Source: Prevotella sp. E2-28 (GTDB lineage Bacteria; Bacteroidota; Bacteroidia; Bacteroidales; Bacteroidaceae). Taken from it: 64,000 nucleotides of DNA. Positions 7,966 to 16,353 of the stretch are shown piece by piece. Within the stretch, counting starts at the first letter, position 1. Each line of letters begins with the position of its first letter. Location: NCBI RefSeq assembly GCF_022024055.1, contig NZ_CP091788.1:1-64000 (forward strand). The letters run 5' to 3'. A model generated the notes under the pieces. That model was not told where the DNA came from. It did not search any database and saw only the letters and a program-made list of their open reading frames with translations. The translations under genes and the position numbers were made by a program.

Positions 7966-10900
7966 TTATTTTATCACTACCTTCTTACCATTTACAATAT
8001 AAAGACCCTTAGTGGGTTGAGCAACCTTACGGCCTTGCAAGTCGAAGAAGTTGCCGCTTACATCAGCCTTCTTACCTATCACATCGGCAATACCAGTAGT
8101 CTCATCTTCGAATACAAAGGTCAACTCACGAGCAGAAGCAGGAATAGCACTTGCAGGGAGTAAAGCCTTACCAGCACGAATAGTACCTGCATTCACCTTC
8201 ACGAACTTATTGCCAGAGAGACCGTAGTAGGTGTCAGCAGCGATAGCAGTAGCAGTGGTGATACCTTCGAGCTTATTAGTAGCGCTAATATCAGTACCAG
8301 TAGCAGCAACAGGAATATTGATGGTTGAAGAAGCTGTACCCTTCAACAACACGCCTGTACCAGCAGCCACAGCACTCTTAATCTGTGAGAAGTTAATGGT
8401 AGAGCTTGTTACGTCAGTAATCTGCCAAGCAGAGAACTGACTATCATCTGTAAAGTCGAGAGCGTAGGTGCTGGCAAAAGTAGCGTAACCTGAAGCGTTG
8501 AGTTTTACAGGAACAGTAATTGTAGTAATTTCTTTTGTTCCCTTAATACCTGCTACAGAGAAATAAGATTGTGCGTTACCCTTAAGGAGGACTTTATAAC
8601 CAATTACATTATTGGAGTTGGGTCCCCAGTTTGTACGTATGGTTCCGCTTGGTAATTCTACAGGGATGATTTTTGCACCACTAGTTTCAGTAGAAACGTC
8701 AGCCAAAGCGAGATTAGTATCACCAGTTGCAGGATTAACTGGTGCTTTAGCATTGTAATTTCCAACGATATAACCTATAACATAAATGCCACTTCCTGTT
8801 GCTGTACCATCTTTTACCTCTGCCACCGTATAAGGATTATACTTAGTTCCTTTAACGGTTGGGTCGATGATGTTAATAGTGTAATTTGCTGAACCACCTT
8901 TATACCAATCGTTTGCTACAAAGGTAGCGGTAATCTTAGCTGTGCCTAGTGCTGATGATACGTAAGAGAGTTCTCCCGTAGTTGTGTTTACTGTGGCTAC
9001 ATCTGTGTTGCTTGAAGTATAGGTAACAGTCAGACCATTGGGGTTATTGAGTACGGGAGCCTCAAATGTATCATCATTGAGCATAATGTCGAACGATGTC
9101 GTGGTGTAAGACAGACCTGCATTTGCTTTGTTAACTGTCAGCGTGTAAGAAGCTACAGCTGCCTTGTAGGTGGCATTGCCTGAGAAGGTAGCCTTGATCT
9201 CTGTAGTACCAGCTTTCAATACAGTTACAGCACCTGTATTATCTACAATAGCAACATCCTCGTTAGTGCTTGACCATTCTACAGCTACTGAGTTATCGTT
9301 TGTCAGAGCCTGACCTGTAAAGCTTTCGCCCCAAGTAATCTCTTCTGCATCCTTTGCAAAACTAATGCCAGCATCTGTACGATTATCCGTTACTGTAATT
9401 TCTACAGTTGCACTTGCAGGCTTATAGGTTGCTGATGCTGCAGAGCTAATGGTAATGGTTGCAGTACCCTCTGTCTTTGCAGTAATGGTGTACACATTTC
9501 CACTCTTCAAGGCTACAGTTGCCACATCCTCATCATCGCTCTCGCAAGTAATAGCTCCATCAGTATTCGTAGTCAGAGTTATGTCAACTGTCTCATGAGA
9601 ATAAGCATCCAGCGTCTTAGAAGTGGGATCAAGAGAGAAGGTTGGAGCAGTCTTAGTTACTCTGCTGATTATCTGGCTACCAGCATCAAACTCAGGAGTA
9701 TTCCCATTGTAATTCTTCAATGTACCATTGACTACAACTTCATCACCTAATTCAAGATTTGTTTGTGCAGTAAAGTTTGCTCCATCAATGCCTTTTCCTT
9801 TATATACCTGAAGCTGATTTGTTGTTGTTCCATCAGCAGAGATATAATAAGTTACAGCACCACTACTTATTGAACCTGTTGTAGAAACAATGCCTCTAAC
9901 ATATTGGTTTTCTATCGTACCATTTTTTGCAAGGGCTGCGATAGCTGTCAAAGCCTCACCAACCGTCTTGGGAACAATCTTTGTGAAGGTCTCAGTAGCG
10001 ACTTCACTATCACTCCATCCGCTCTTCGTAGCGATAGCCTTTAAAGTAGTGGTAGCGCTGATAGAGGGCTTATTCGATGGGTCGTATGCAGTACTGCTAC
10101 TTGTAGGTTCAGAGCCATCGATAGTATAATAAATGCTTGCACCATCGGAAGAACTCATAGTTACCTCCTTAGTGTTGAGGAATGCACCGCTTGGTACGGT
10201 GATTGTAGGCGTAGCACACTTCAGGGTATAAGTAGCAGAAGCAACACCACTATTAGTCATACCAGCCTTTACAGCAAGGGCCTTGATAGTCGTTGTTTGG
10301 GTTACCGAGATTGCACTTGAATATACAGAACTGCTTGTTGTAGGATCTGTGCCATCGGTAGTATAGTAAATTGTTGCTCCGTCTGTTTCGCAATTAATTA
10401 CTACACTTTTGGTCTCATTGTAGGTTCCACTTGGAATTGTAAATGTGGGATTTGCGACAATAGAACCAGCTGCGAAATTTGCCGTAACCGTTGCATTTGT
10501 TGTCCCCATCGTAAAAGTTGTTGGGTTATCGGTTGAGCTTGACAGCGTACCCGAATCAACACTCCAACCAGTGAAAGAATAGCCTTCTACGGGTGCTGCT
10601 GTGAGGGTTACTTTGCCACCTTCTGCAACAGATGCGCCTGAAGCGACAGCCGTTGATGTATTAAATACTACTCCAGCGATACTACCATTGGTGGCTGAGT
10701 ATGTGAGGGTGTGGGTAGGTGCGTAAGTGACGGAGATGGCCGTAATTTGTACATTTCCGTTCTTAGTTCCAGAACTATGCCCTACAGAGAATGTAGCAGA
10801 AGTTAGACCTTCTACTGCAGTACATGCAGAGCCAGAAGAAACATTAGAGCCGCTATATTTTATCACACCACTATTTCCATTTGCATATGTGAAAGTGATG

Positions 10901-11199
10901 GATTTTAGGACGTTATTTCCAGTTGTCGAAATGGTGATATCACCAGAATCGCCTTCATAATGACGCCAACTTTCATTGCTAGAATAATACTTACTGTTAT
11001 TGCCATTTGACTTTCCAGAGGCAGAGACATAAGTATCAATGGTTATGCTTGAGTACGCTGTTCCGCTAGTCCATTTGTTGGTTGAAGCGTAGTCGGAAAT
11101 GCTTACATTAGCCGTAGTGGAATCTCCCCACACATTACTTACTCCCCCCACTAAAATGCATAGTAGGAGCATTGTTTTGAGTAAAAGTTTTTGTTTCAT
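7966..11199 (-). CDS. Large secreted Ig-like/chitobiase-repeat surface protein with C-terminal sorting module
   Basis: This 1077-residue protein has a signal peptide (to about residue 25) and a beta-sandwich region to about 155. An InlB-like repeat follows (EGYSFTGWSVDSGT), then two chitobiase C-terminal-like domains with the pattern YYTTDGTDPT and YYTIDGSEPT. Further on are an OB-like segment, several bacterial Ig-like (BIg) domains (about 530-770) and a DUF6359-like segment starting GTKYNPYTVAEV. It ends FFDLQGRKV...GLYIVNGKKVVIK, a C-terminal module seen in Prevotella exported proteins and probably used by type IX secretion. The second secreted protein (23041-24624) shares the N-terminal and C-terminal regions. 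The ligand is unknown. Confidence 0.82.
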   Translation of the reverse strand: MKQKLLLKTMLLLCILVGGVSNVWGDSTTANVSISDYASTNKWTSGTAYSSITIDTYVSASGKSNGNNSKYYSSNESWRHYEGDSGDITISTTGNNVLKSITFTYANGNSGVIKYSGSNVSSGSACTAVEGLTSATFSVGHSSGTKNGNVQITAISVTYAPTHTLTYSATNGSIAGVVFNTSTAVASGASVAEGGKVTLTAAPVEGYSFTGWSVDSGTLSSSTDNPTTFTMGTTNATVTANFAAGSIVANPTFTIPSGTYNETKSVVINCETDGATIYYTTDGTDPTTSSSVYSSAISVTQTTTIKALAVKAGMTNSGVASATYTLKCATPTITVPSGAFLNTKEVTMSSSDGASIYYTIDGSEPTSSSTAYDPSNKPSISATTTLKAIATKSGWSDSEVATETFTKIVPKTVGEALTAIAALAKNGTIENQYVRGIVSTTGSISSGAVTYYISADGTTTNQLQVYKGKGIDGANFTAQTNLELGDEVVVNGTLKNYNGNTPEFDAGSQIISRVTKTAPTFSLDPTSKTLDAYSHETVDITLTTNTDGAITCESDDEDVATVALKSGNVYTITAKTEGTATITISSAASATYKPASATVEITVTDNRTDAGISFAKDAEEITWGESFTGQALTNDNSVAVEWSSTNEDVAIVDNTGAVTVLKAGTTEIKATFSGNATYKAAVASYTLTVNKANAGLSYTTTSFDIMLNDDTFEAPVLNNPNGLTVTYTSSNTDVATVNTTTGELSYVSSALGTAKITATFVANDWYKGGSANYTINIIDPTVKGTKYNPYTVAEVKDGTATGSGIYVIGYIVGNYNAKAPVNPATGDTNLALADVSTETSGAKIIPVELPSGTIRTNWGPNSNNVIGYKVLLKGNAQSYFSVAGIKGTKEITTITVPVKLNASGYATFASTYALDFTDDSQFSAWQITDVTSSTINFSQIKSAVAAGTGVLLKGTASSTINIPVAATGTDISATNKLEGITTATAIAADTYYGLSGNKFVKVNAGTIRAGKALLPASAIPASARELTFVFEDETTGIADVIGKKADVSGNFFDLQGRKVAQPTKGLYIVNGKKVVIK

Positions 11200-11250
11200 A
11201 ATTTATTTAGTTTATGATTAATGGTTGCGTATTTAAATTGTATAGTGATG

Positions 11251-11282
11251 CAAAAGTAGTAACAAATAATGTAACTACCAAA
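11251..11282 (-). promoter_or_regulatory. Promoter of the large secreted protein
   Basis: On the minus strand TTTG (11279-11282) and TACTTTTG (11251-11258) are separated by 20 nt, fitting the Bacteroidetes consensus, with a leader of about 45 nt. Between here and 11513 the DNA is AT-rich with no gene recognised. Confidence 0.6.
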
Positions 11283-11513
11283 ACATTTTCACAATAAAAT
11301 TCTGACATCAAAATTTTTATAGAAGAAGAAGCTATATATCCTGATGAGAAGTCAAATAAAATCAATGAACTAACGTGAAAATATATCAAACAATAGTTTT
11401 GTTTAAACTAATGTCTTTTTATTCTAAATTCATTTTACAAGCTTCAAGATATAGCTAAGCAAGTTGTAACTATTCTCTTTTTCACTGTAAATAAGCAAAA
11501 AAAACATAAAAAG

Positions 11514-11544
11514 TTGGCTGTTTCAGAAAAACTGCGTATTTTTG
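11514..11544 (+). promoter_or_regulatory. Promoter of the DUF4254-GT9 pair
   Basis: TTG at 11514-11516 and TATTTTTG at 11537-11544 are 20 nt apart, close to the Bacteroidetes consensus. The start codon follows 29 nt downstream. Confidence 0.6.
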
Positions 11545-11573
11545 CAGATTGAAAATATTATTTATCGATAAAA

Positions 11574-12176
11574 ATGATTTTTACTGAACAAGCAAACAAA
11601 ATTTTCCAACAGGCTATTCGCGACTATCACTTGACTGACAATGTGGATACTCCTATGAAGAACCCATACGACAGAAGCAGCATTGACTATAAGCTTTATA
11701 TGAAATGCTGGATAGACACTGTGCAATGGCATTTGGAAGATCTAATACGTGATCCACACATTGATTTAAGTGATGCATTAGCACTTAAACGCCGTATTGA
11801 CCATTCTAATCAAGACCGTACGGATTTGGTAGAAGAGATTGATACTTATTTCCGCCAGATTTATTCTGACATCACTCCCCTACCCGATGCTCGTCTGAAT
11901 ACAGAGAGTCCTGCTTGGGCTGTAGATCGTCTTTCTATCTTGGAATTAAAAATATGGCATATGAAAGAGCAGACAGAGCGTCAGGATGCTACTGAAGAGC
12001 ATAAGGCTCGCTGTCAGGCTAAACTCAGCGTATTGCTTGAGCAGCGTGTTGACCTTTCTACTGCTATTGACCAGTTGCTGGACGATTATAAAGCAGGTCG
12101 TAAGGTGATGAAGGTATATCGTCAGATGAAGATGTACAATGATCCAAGTACGAACCCGGTACTTTATAAGAAATAG
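11574..12176 (+). CDS. DUF4254 domain protein
   Basis: This 200-residue, helix-rich soluble protein contains the conserved block WHLEDLIRDPHID and the RRIDHSNQDRTDLVEEID segment typical of DUF4254. It has no signal peptide or membrane segment. Its biochemical role is unknown, but in Bacteroidetes it regularly precedes a family 9 glycosyltransferase, as here, suggesting a part in surface glycan or lipopolysaccharide assembly; that link is inference from context. The gap to the next gene is filled by a short tandem repeat. Confidence 0.85.
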   Translation: MIFTEQANKIFQQAIRDYHLTDNVDTPMKNPYDRSSIDYKLYMKCWIDTVQWHLEDLIRDPHIDLSDALALKRRIDHSNQDRTDLVEEIDTYFRQIYSDITPLPDARLNTESPAWAVDRLSILELKIWHMKEQTERQDATEEHKARCQAKLSVLLEQRVDLSTAIDQLLDDYKAGRKVMKVYRQMKMYNDPSTNPVLYKK

Positions 12177-12179
12177 TTG

Positions 12180-12241
12180 AAGGGTTTGAGGTTTAAGATT
12201 TGAGATTTGAGGTTTAGGGTTAAGGTTTAGGTTTAGGGGTT
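12180..12241. repeat. Short tandem repeat TTTGAGG/TTTAGGG between DUF4254 and GT9
   Basis: About eight degenerate units of 7-8 bp (TTTGAGG, TTTAAGA, TTTAGGG, TTTAGGT) fill almost the whole gap between the two genes. A complementary array (CCTCAAA units) lies at 13880-13906, so the two form an inverted pair around the GT9 and trmH genes. Confidence 0.75.
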
Positions 12242-12247
12242 AAGAAG

Positions 12248-13303
12248 GTGAAGCATCAGCATATATTAGTGATAAGATTCTCGGCAATGGGCGACGTGGC
12301 AATGACGGTGCCCGTTGTGTGGGCAGTAGCTAAACAGTATCCTGATGTGAGAATCACCGTATTAAGTCGCGGCTTTGCCCGTCCGTTCTTTGAGAATCTG
12401 GCACCCAACGTGAACTTCATGGAGGCAGACCTGAAAGGAGAATACCACGGCATGAAGGGACTGAACAGGCTCTATCGCCGACTGGCTGCCAAGCAGTTTA
12501 CCCACGTAGCCGACCTGCACTCTGTGTTGCGTTCAAACTATCTGCGCCTGCGTTTCAATTTGAGCCATTTTAAAGTGGAACATATTGACAAGCATCGCAA
12601 GATGCGCCATGCGCTGGTGAATAAGAACATGAAGAAGAAGGTAAAACAGCAGTTGCCTACCTCTTTCGAAAACTACACAGAGGTATTTGCAAAGCTTGGC
12701 TTCCCTATTACAGAGAACAACTTTACCTCTATCTTCCCACCATTCGGAGGTGACCTGACACAGTTGCCTGAGATTTTCGGAGAGAAGAAGGAAGGCGAAA
12801 AATGGATAGGTATAGCACCCTATGCCGCCCATCAGGGAAAGATTTATCCTAAGGAACAGATGCACGAAGTGGTACGTCAGCTCATAGAAAAATATCCTGA
12901 TGCACGTATATTCCTTTTCGGACGTGGTAAAGAAGAAGACGAGACCTTCCCAGTATGGATAAAGGAAATGCCACAATGCAATCATGTGTCGCAGCATATT
13001 GCAGCCATGCAACATGAACTTATCCTGATGAGTCATCTGGATGTGATGGTGTCAATGGATTCTGCTAATATGCATATGGCATCATTGGTAAATACACCTG
13101 TTGTGTCCATATGGGGTGCTACACATCCTATGGCAGGATTCATGGGTTGGAACCAGAGCAAGGAGAATGCTGTGCAATTGGATTTAGACTGTCGTCCTTG
13201 CAGTATCTATGGACAAAAGCCCTGCATACATGGCGACTTCCGCTGTATGACAGGTATCAAACCAGAAATGGTTGTAGAGAAAATAGAGAATATCTTAAAA
13301 TGA
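12248..13303 (+). CDS. Family 9 glycosyltransferase (heptosyltransferase-like)
   Basis: This 351-residue cytoplasmic GT-B enzyme carries the family start LVIRFSAMGDVAMTVPVV. The C-terminal nucleotide-sugar half has IGIAPYAAHQGKIYP, FLFGRGKEE, and the donor-site block VSMDSANMHMASLVNTPVVSIWGATHP. Such enzymes add heptose or a similar sugar to lipopolysaccharide core; the sugar here is uncertain. The Cys-rich C-terminal segment (CRPCSIYGQKPC) is common in Bacteroidetes members. It converges with trmH with only 5 bp between the stop codons and no visible terminator. Confidence 0.9.
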   Translation: MKHQHILVIRFSAMGDVAMTVPVVWAVAKQYPDVRITVLSRGFARPFFENLAPNVNFMEADLKGEYHGMKGLNRLYRRLAAKQFTHVADLHSVLRSNYLRLRFNLSHFKVEHIDKHRKMRHALVNKNMKKKVKQQLPTSFENYTEVFAKLGFPITENNFTSIFPPFGGDLTQLPEIFGEKKEGEKWIGIAPYAAHQGKIYPKEQMHEVVRQLIEKYPDARIFLFGRGKEEDETFPVWIKEMPQCNHVSQHIAAMQHELILMSHLDVMVSMDSANMHMASLVNTPVVSIWGATHPMAGFMGWNQSKENAVQLDLDCRPCSIYGQKPCIHGDFRCMTGIKPEMVVEKIENILK

Positions 13304-13308
13304 TTTTC

Positions 13309-13842
13309 TTATTTAAAGAGTAAGTTGCTGGCAAAGTGCCAAATAACAATACCTGCAGTTACTGATACATTCATGGAATGCTTAGTGCCAAATTGTGGTA
13401 TCTCAATACAACCATCGGAAGCATCAATCACTTCCTGATGAACACCTTTTACCTCGTTACCCATAATAATAGCATACGACTTCCCTGGTTCTGGCTGGAA
13501 CTGGGGAAGTTTTGTACTACCCTCAGCCTGCTCAATACTATAGACGGTGACTCCCCTACCCTTTAGTTCCTCTACAGCCTCGAGTGCCGTCTTAAAATAA
13601 CGCCAATCTACACTATCCTCAGCACCTAGAGCCGTCTTATGAATTTCAGCATGAGGTGGACAACCAGTAATACCACAAAGATATACTGCCTCCAAACGGA
13701 AGGCATCAGCAGTACGAAATACGCTACCTACATTATGCATTGATCGCACATCGTCTAATACAACTATTAATGGGGTCTTATCGGCTTCATGATACTCCTC
13801 TACCGATAATCTTTTCATCTCTATAGTACGCAGTTTTCTCAT
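13309..13842 (-). CDS. TrmH/SpoU-family RNA 2'-O-methyltransferase
   Basis: The 177-residue product has the SPOUT-fold motifs: NVGSVFRTADAF (motif 1), IIMGNEVKGV (motif 2) and NVSVTAGIVIWHF (motif 3). It methylates ribose in tRNA or rRNA; the exact target cannot be told. The reading frame stays open upstream, but the -7 box (minus strand, 13862-13869) lies inside that extension, so the ATG at 13842, or 13848 two codons earlier, must be the start. Its -33 box would fall in the CCTCAAA repeat. Confidence 0.9.
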   Translation of the reverse strand: MRKLRTIEMKRLSVEEYHEADKTPLIVVLDDVRSMHNVGSVFRTADAFRLEAVYLCGITGCPPHAEIHKTALGAEDSVDWRYFKTALEAVEELKGRGVTVYSIEQAEGSTKLPQFQPEPGKSYAIIMGNEVKGVHQEVIDASDGCIEIPQFGTKHSMNVSVTAGIVIWHFASNLLFK

Positions 13843-13861
13843 AATCATTTCTATTGTTTTG

Positions 13862-13906
13862 CAAAGGTACAAATAAATCTTAAACCTCAAACCTCAAACC
13901 TCAAAA
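13862..13906 (-). promoter_or_regulatory. trmH promoter with its -33 box in a tandem repeat
   Basis: TACCTTTG (minus strand, 13862-13869) is an exact -7 box. Upstream of it, TTTG recurs every 7 bp in a TTTGAGG repeat (13880-13906); the first copy at 13888-13891 gives an 18-nt spacer. Unit gain or loss would alter sequence beyond the first box rather than the spacing itself. Confidence 0.55.
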
Positions 13907-13909
13907 TAT

Positions 13910-14215
13910 TGTGGATAAGTATGTGGAAAACCCTGTGGATAACTTGATAATAACTAGTGTATAATACACAGGCACCCCTCTACAGGTGGATATCAACACC
14001 TTTATCCACGGCTTTTTTTGAAGATTTCCACATATTTTTGCTGAAAAAAGATATAAACTTTGTAATTTTGCACCGAATTTGGAAATTGTGGAAAAATATC
14101 GCACCTGTCTCATTTTCAATAAGAAAGAATTAACAGCAGTTGTGAATAACGTAAAACCACAAGTGTATAAGTAAATGAGCAAGAAAATGGTGTGTAAGTT
14201 TTGCACTTATCCACG
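13910..14215. other. oriC: Cluster of DnaA boxes: candidate chromosomal replication origin
   Basis: Two perfect DnaA boxes (TTATCCACA, minus strand at 13910-13918 and 13934-13942) are followed by close copies. One-mismatch copies are at 13922-13930 (TGTGGAAAA, minus), 14002-14010 (TTATCCACG), 14087-14095 (TGTGGAAAA, minus), 14141-14149 (TGTGAATAA, minus) and 14207-14215 (TTATCCACG). A weaker one is at 14024-14032. About 300 bp thus hold at least seven boxes, next to an A/T-only stretch at 14240-14272 that could serve as the unwinding element. The region has no plausible gene. parS-like sites and mnmG, often near origins, lie about 25 kb away. No dnaA gene is in the window. Confidence 0.6.
14037..14070 (+). 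promoter_or_regulatory. Promoter inside the DnaA-box cluster, reading toward nadA
   Basis: TTTG at 14037-14040 and TAATTTTG at 14063-14070 are 22 nt apart, close to the Bacteroidetes promoter form. The leader to nadA would be about 200 nt and would cross the last two DnaA boxes. Confidence 0.5.
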
Positions 14216-14274
14216 CCACATCATATTACTCATTTCTATTTTTTAAAGAAAAAGAAAAAATAAAAAATAATGAT

Positions 14275-15267
14275 ATGGTGTTGAAAACCGAATGGACCAA
14301 ACAAGGATTTATTGATGAACCCGTTGCCGAAGGTACTGACCTGAAGGCAGAGATTCGTAAACTTTGTAAAGAGAAAGGTGCTATTATTCTGGCACACTAT
14401 TATACTGTTGGCGATATTCAAGATGTTGCTGATTTTGTAGGTGACTCACTGGCCTTGGCCAGAAAAGCTGCAGAGACGGATGCAAAAATCATGGTGATGT
14501 GTGGTGTGCATTTCATGGCAGAGACTTGTAAGTTGCTCTCACCAGAAAAGATGGTGCTTTGTCCTGATCTGAATGCTGGTTGTTCGTTGGCAGATAGTTG
14601 TAAGGCTGAGGACTTAAAGAAATATAAGGAAGAGCATCCAGGTTATCAGGTTATCAGTTATGTGAATACCACAGCTGCTGTAAAGGCGTTGACTGATGTG
14701 GTAGTAACCAGTGGTAATGCCAAGAAGGTAGTAGATCAGTTGCCAAAGGATGGTAAATATATCTTTGGTCCTGACTATAATCTGGGTAATTATATCAATG
14801 AGGTAACAGGCCGACAGATGTTGCTATGGAATGGTGGCTGTCATGTGCATGAGCGCTTCTCAGTGAATAAGATTCTGGAACTGAAGAAGCAATATCCTGA
14901 TGCCGTAGTGATGGCACATCTGGAGTGTAAGGGTCCAGTACTTGCTGTAGCTGATGTGAAGGGCTCTACGGCTACGATGCTGACCTATGCACAGAATTCT
15001 TCAGAAAAGCGTTTTATAGTGGCTACAGAGGCCGGAATACTGCATGAGATGCAACGTACTTGTCCTGATAAAGAATTCATCCCAGTGCCGCCAGAAATAA
15101 GCGAGAGCGGACTTGAATGTTCATGTAATGAATGTCAGTACATGAAGATGAATACATTGCTTAAGATCTACAATACTTTGAAGTATGAATGGCCACAGGT
15201 AGAAGTAAATCCTGAGATAGCAAAAGATGCTGTGAAACCTATTGAAAGAATGTTGGAGTTGAGTTAA
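14275..15267 (+). CDS. nadA: Quinolinate synthase A
   Basis: This 330-residue enzyme condenses iminoaspartate with dihydroxyacetone phosphate to quinolinate in de novo NAD synthesis. The substrate region AIILAHYYTVGDIQDVADFVGDS and the three cluster cysteines are present, in VMCGVHFMAETC, WNGGCHVHERF and GLECSCNECQYM. Length is normal. The nadB and nadC partners are not in the window. It starts beside the putative origin. Confidence 0.95.
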   Translation: MVLKTEWTKQGFIDEPVAEGTDLKAEIRKLCKEKGAIILAHYYTVGDIQDVADFVGDSLALARKAAETDAKIMVMCGVHFMAETCKLLSPEKMVLCPDLNAGCSLADSCKAEDLKKYKEEHPGYQVISYVNTTAAVKALTDVVVTSGNAKKVVDQLPKDGKYIFGPDYNLGNYINEVTGRQMLLWNGGCHVHERFSVNKILELKKQYPDAVVMAHLECKGPVLAVADVKGSTATMLTYAQNSSEKRFIVATEAGILHEMQRTCPDKEFIPVPPEISESGLECSCNECQYMKMNTLLKIYNTLKYEWPQVEVNPEIAKDAVKPIERMLELS

Positions 15268-15275
15268 GATAAAGT

Positions 15276-16277
15276 ATGTCTTTACTAGCATCTGAAAAGA
15301 TAGAGTGGCTTTCACTACTACGAGGACTTAATATTATATTGGTTGTTATGTTTCATGTTCAACTGATAGATTTGTCTACTGGTGAAAACCATCCTTTTTG
15401 TACACAGATTTGTGAGCTGTTCAATCTTATCAGAATGCCCTTGTTTATCTTCTGTTCTGGTGGATTATTATATATTAGCAGAATACGTAAGAACTGGAAA
15501 ATAAAGAAGTTGTATATTGATAAAGTAAAAAGAATAGTTTGTCCTTTTCTTTTTTTTGTTACGTTCTATTACGTCTTCAAGCTATTAATGAATCCATTCA
15601 CTAAAACGAAGGTGGTGTTTTCTATTGGAGATTTCTTAGAATCTTTTTGTGTCTATTATCAACATCCGTCAGCTCACCTTTGGTTTTTGGCTGTGCTTTT
15701 CTGGTTCATGATGCTTTATCCACTCTTTATATGGCTCAGTAAAAGTGTGGTTCGTATGGCATTTTTTCTATCATTTACCATTATTATCTATTTCATTGAT
15801 TTTACTTATTTTTCTCTAAATAATTACTTTTTCTTATTTAGCTTAAATAAATATCTGGTATTTTTTTTCTTTGGTATTTTTGTCTTTCGATATAAAATCT
15901 ATGATTATCTCCGAGATTATAGGTTGTTTTTCCTGATAACAGGTTTATATATAATTTTGTTTTGGTTCAAAATACCACTTATTTCTTCGTTGTTAGGCAT
16001 TTTAATGATGATTGGCATCAGTCAGCAAATAGCTTTGTTTTTACCTTCTTTATTTAGTAGCTTTAGAGAATACATCTATCAGATATTTCTAATGTCGTTC
16101 ATCTTTCAGCCATTTGTAGAATTAATTCTTTGGAAGAAACTATTTTATAATGAGGATCTATTTTTCTTTTTCTATATATTGAACGTATTTTTTGGTATAT
16201 TCTTTCCTGTATTAATTACTAAAGCTATTGAAAAAAGTAACTTGAAATGGCTTAAGATATGTATTGGCTTGAAATAA
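15276..16277 (+). CDS. Acyltransferase family 3 integral membrane protein
   Basis: This 333-residue protein has about ten hydrophobic segments and the family 3 opening, LSLLRGLNIILVVMFHVQL with the catalytic-type His, then LIRMPLFIFCSGGLLY. Such proteins O-acylate surface sugars or other exported molecules; the acceptor is unknown. It begins 8 bp after nadA and is probably co-transcribed. Its base composition is markedly more AT-rich than nadA, suggesting later acquisition or weak constraint. The 76 bp to the converging porZ hold a weak hairpin (AGATAACCT with AGGTTAATCT) but no clear terminator. Confidence 0.85.
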   Translation: MSLLASEKIEWLSLLRGLNIILVVMFHVQLIDLSTGENHPFCTQICELFNLIRMPLFIFCSGGLLYISRIRKNWKIKKLYIDKVKRIVCPFLFFVTFYYVFKLLMNPFTKTKVVFSIGDFLESFCVYYQHPSAHLWFLAVLFWFMMLYPLFIWLSKSVVRMAFFLSFTIIIYFIDFTYFSLNNYFFLFSLNKYLVFFFFGIFVFRYKIYDYLRDYRLFFLITGLYIILFWFKIPLISSLLGILMMIGISQQIALFLPSLFSSFREYIYQIFLMSFIFQPFVELILWKKLFYNEDLFFFFYILNVFFGIFFPVLITKAIEKSNLKWLKICIGLK

Positions 16278-16353
16278 TATTATCTTTTTTCTACGGCAAA
16301 TGGTACCAATAGATAACCTAATAATCATAAAGGTTAATCTATCCGTTGATGTG

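Noticed and set aside
8231..8440. Plus-strand frames over the large secreted protein
   Set aside because: They are shadows created by the Thr/Ser/Ala-rich repeats on the other strand.
13901..14206. A 101-residue minus-strand frame in the DnaA-box region as a gene
   Set aside because: Its composition is biased, it has no recognisable domain, and it runs through all the DnaA boxes; non-coding is more likely.
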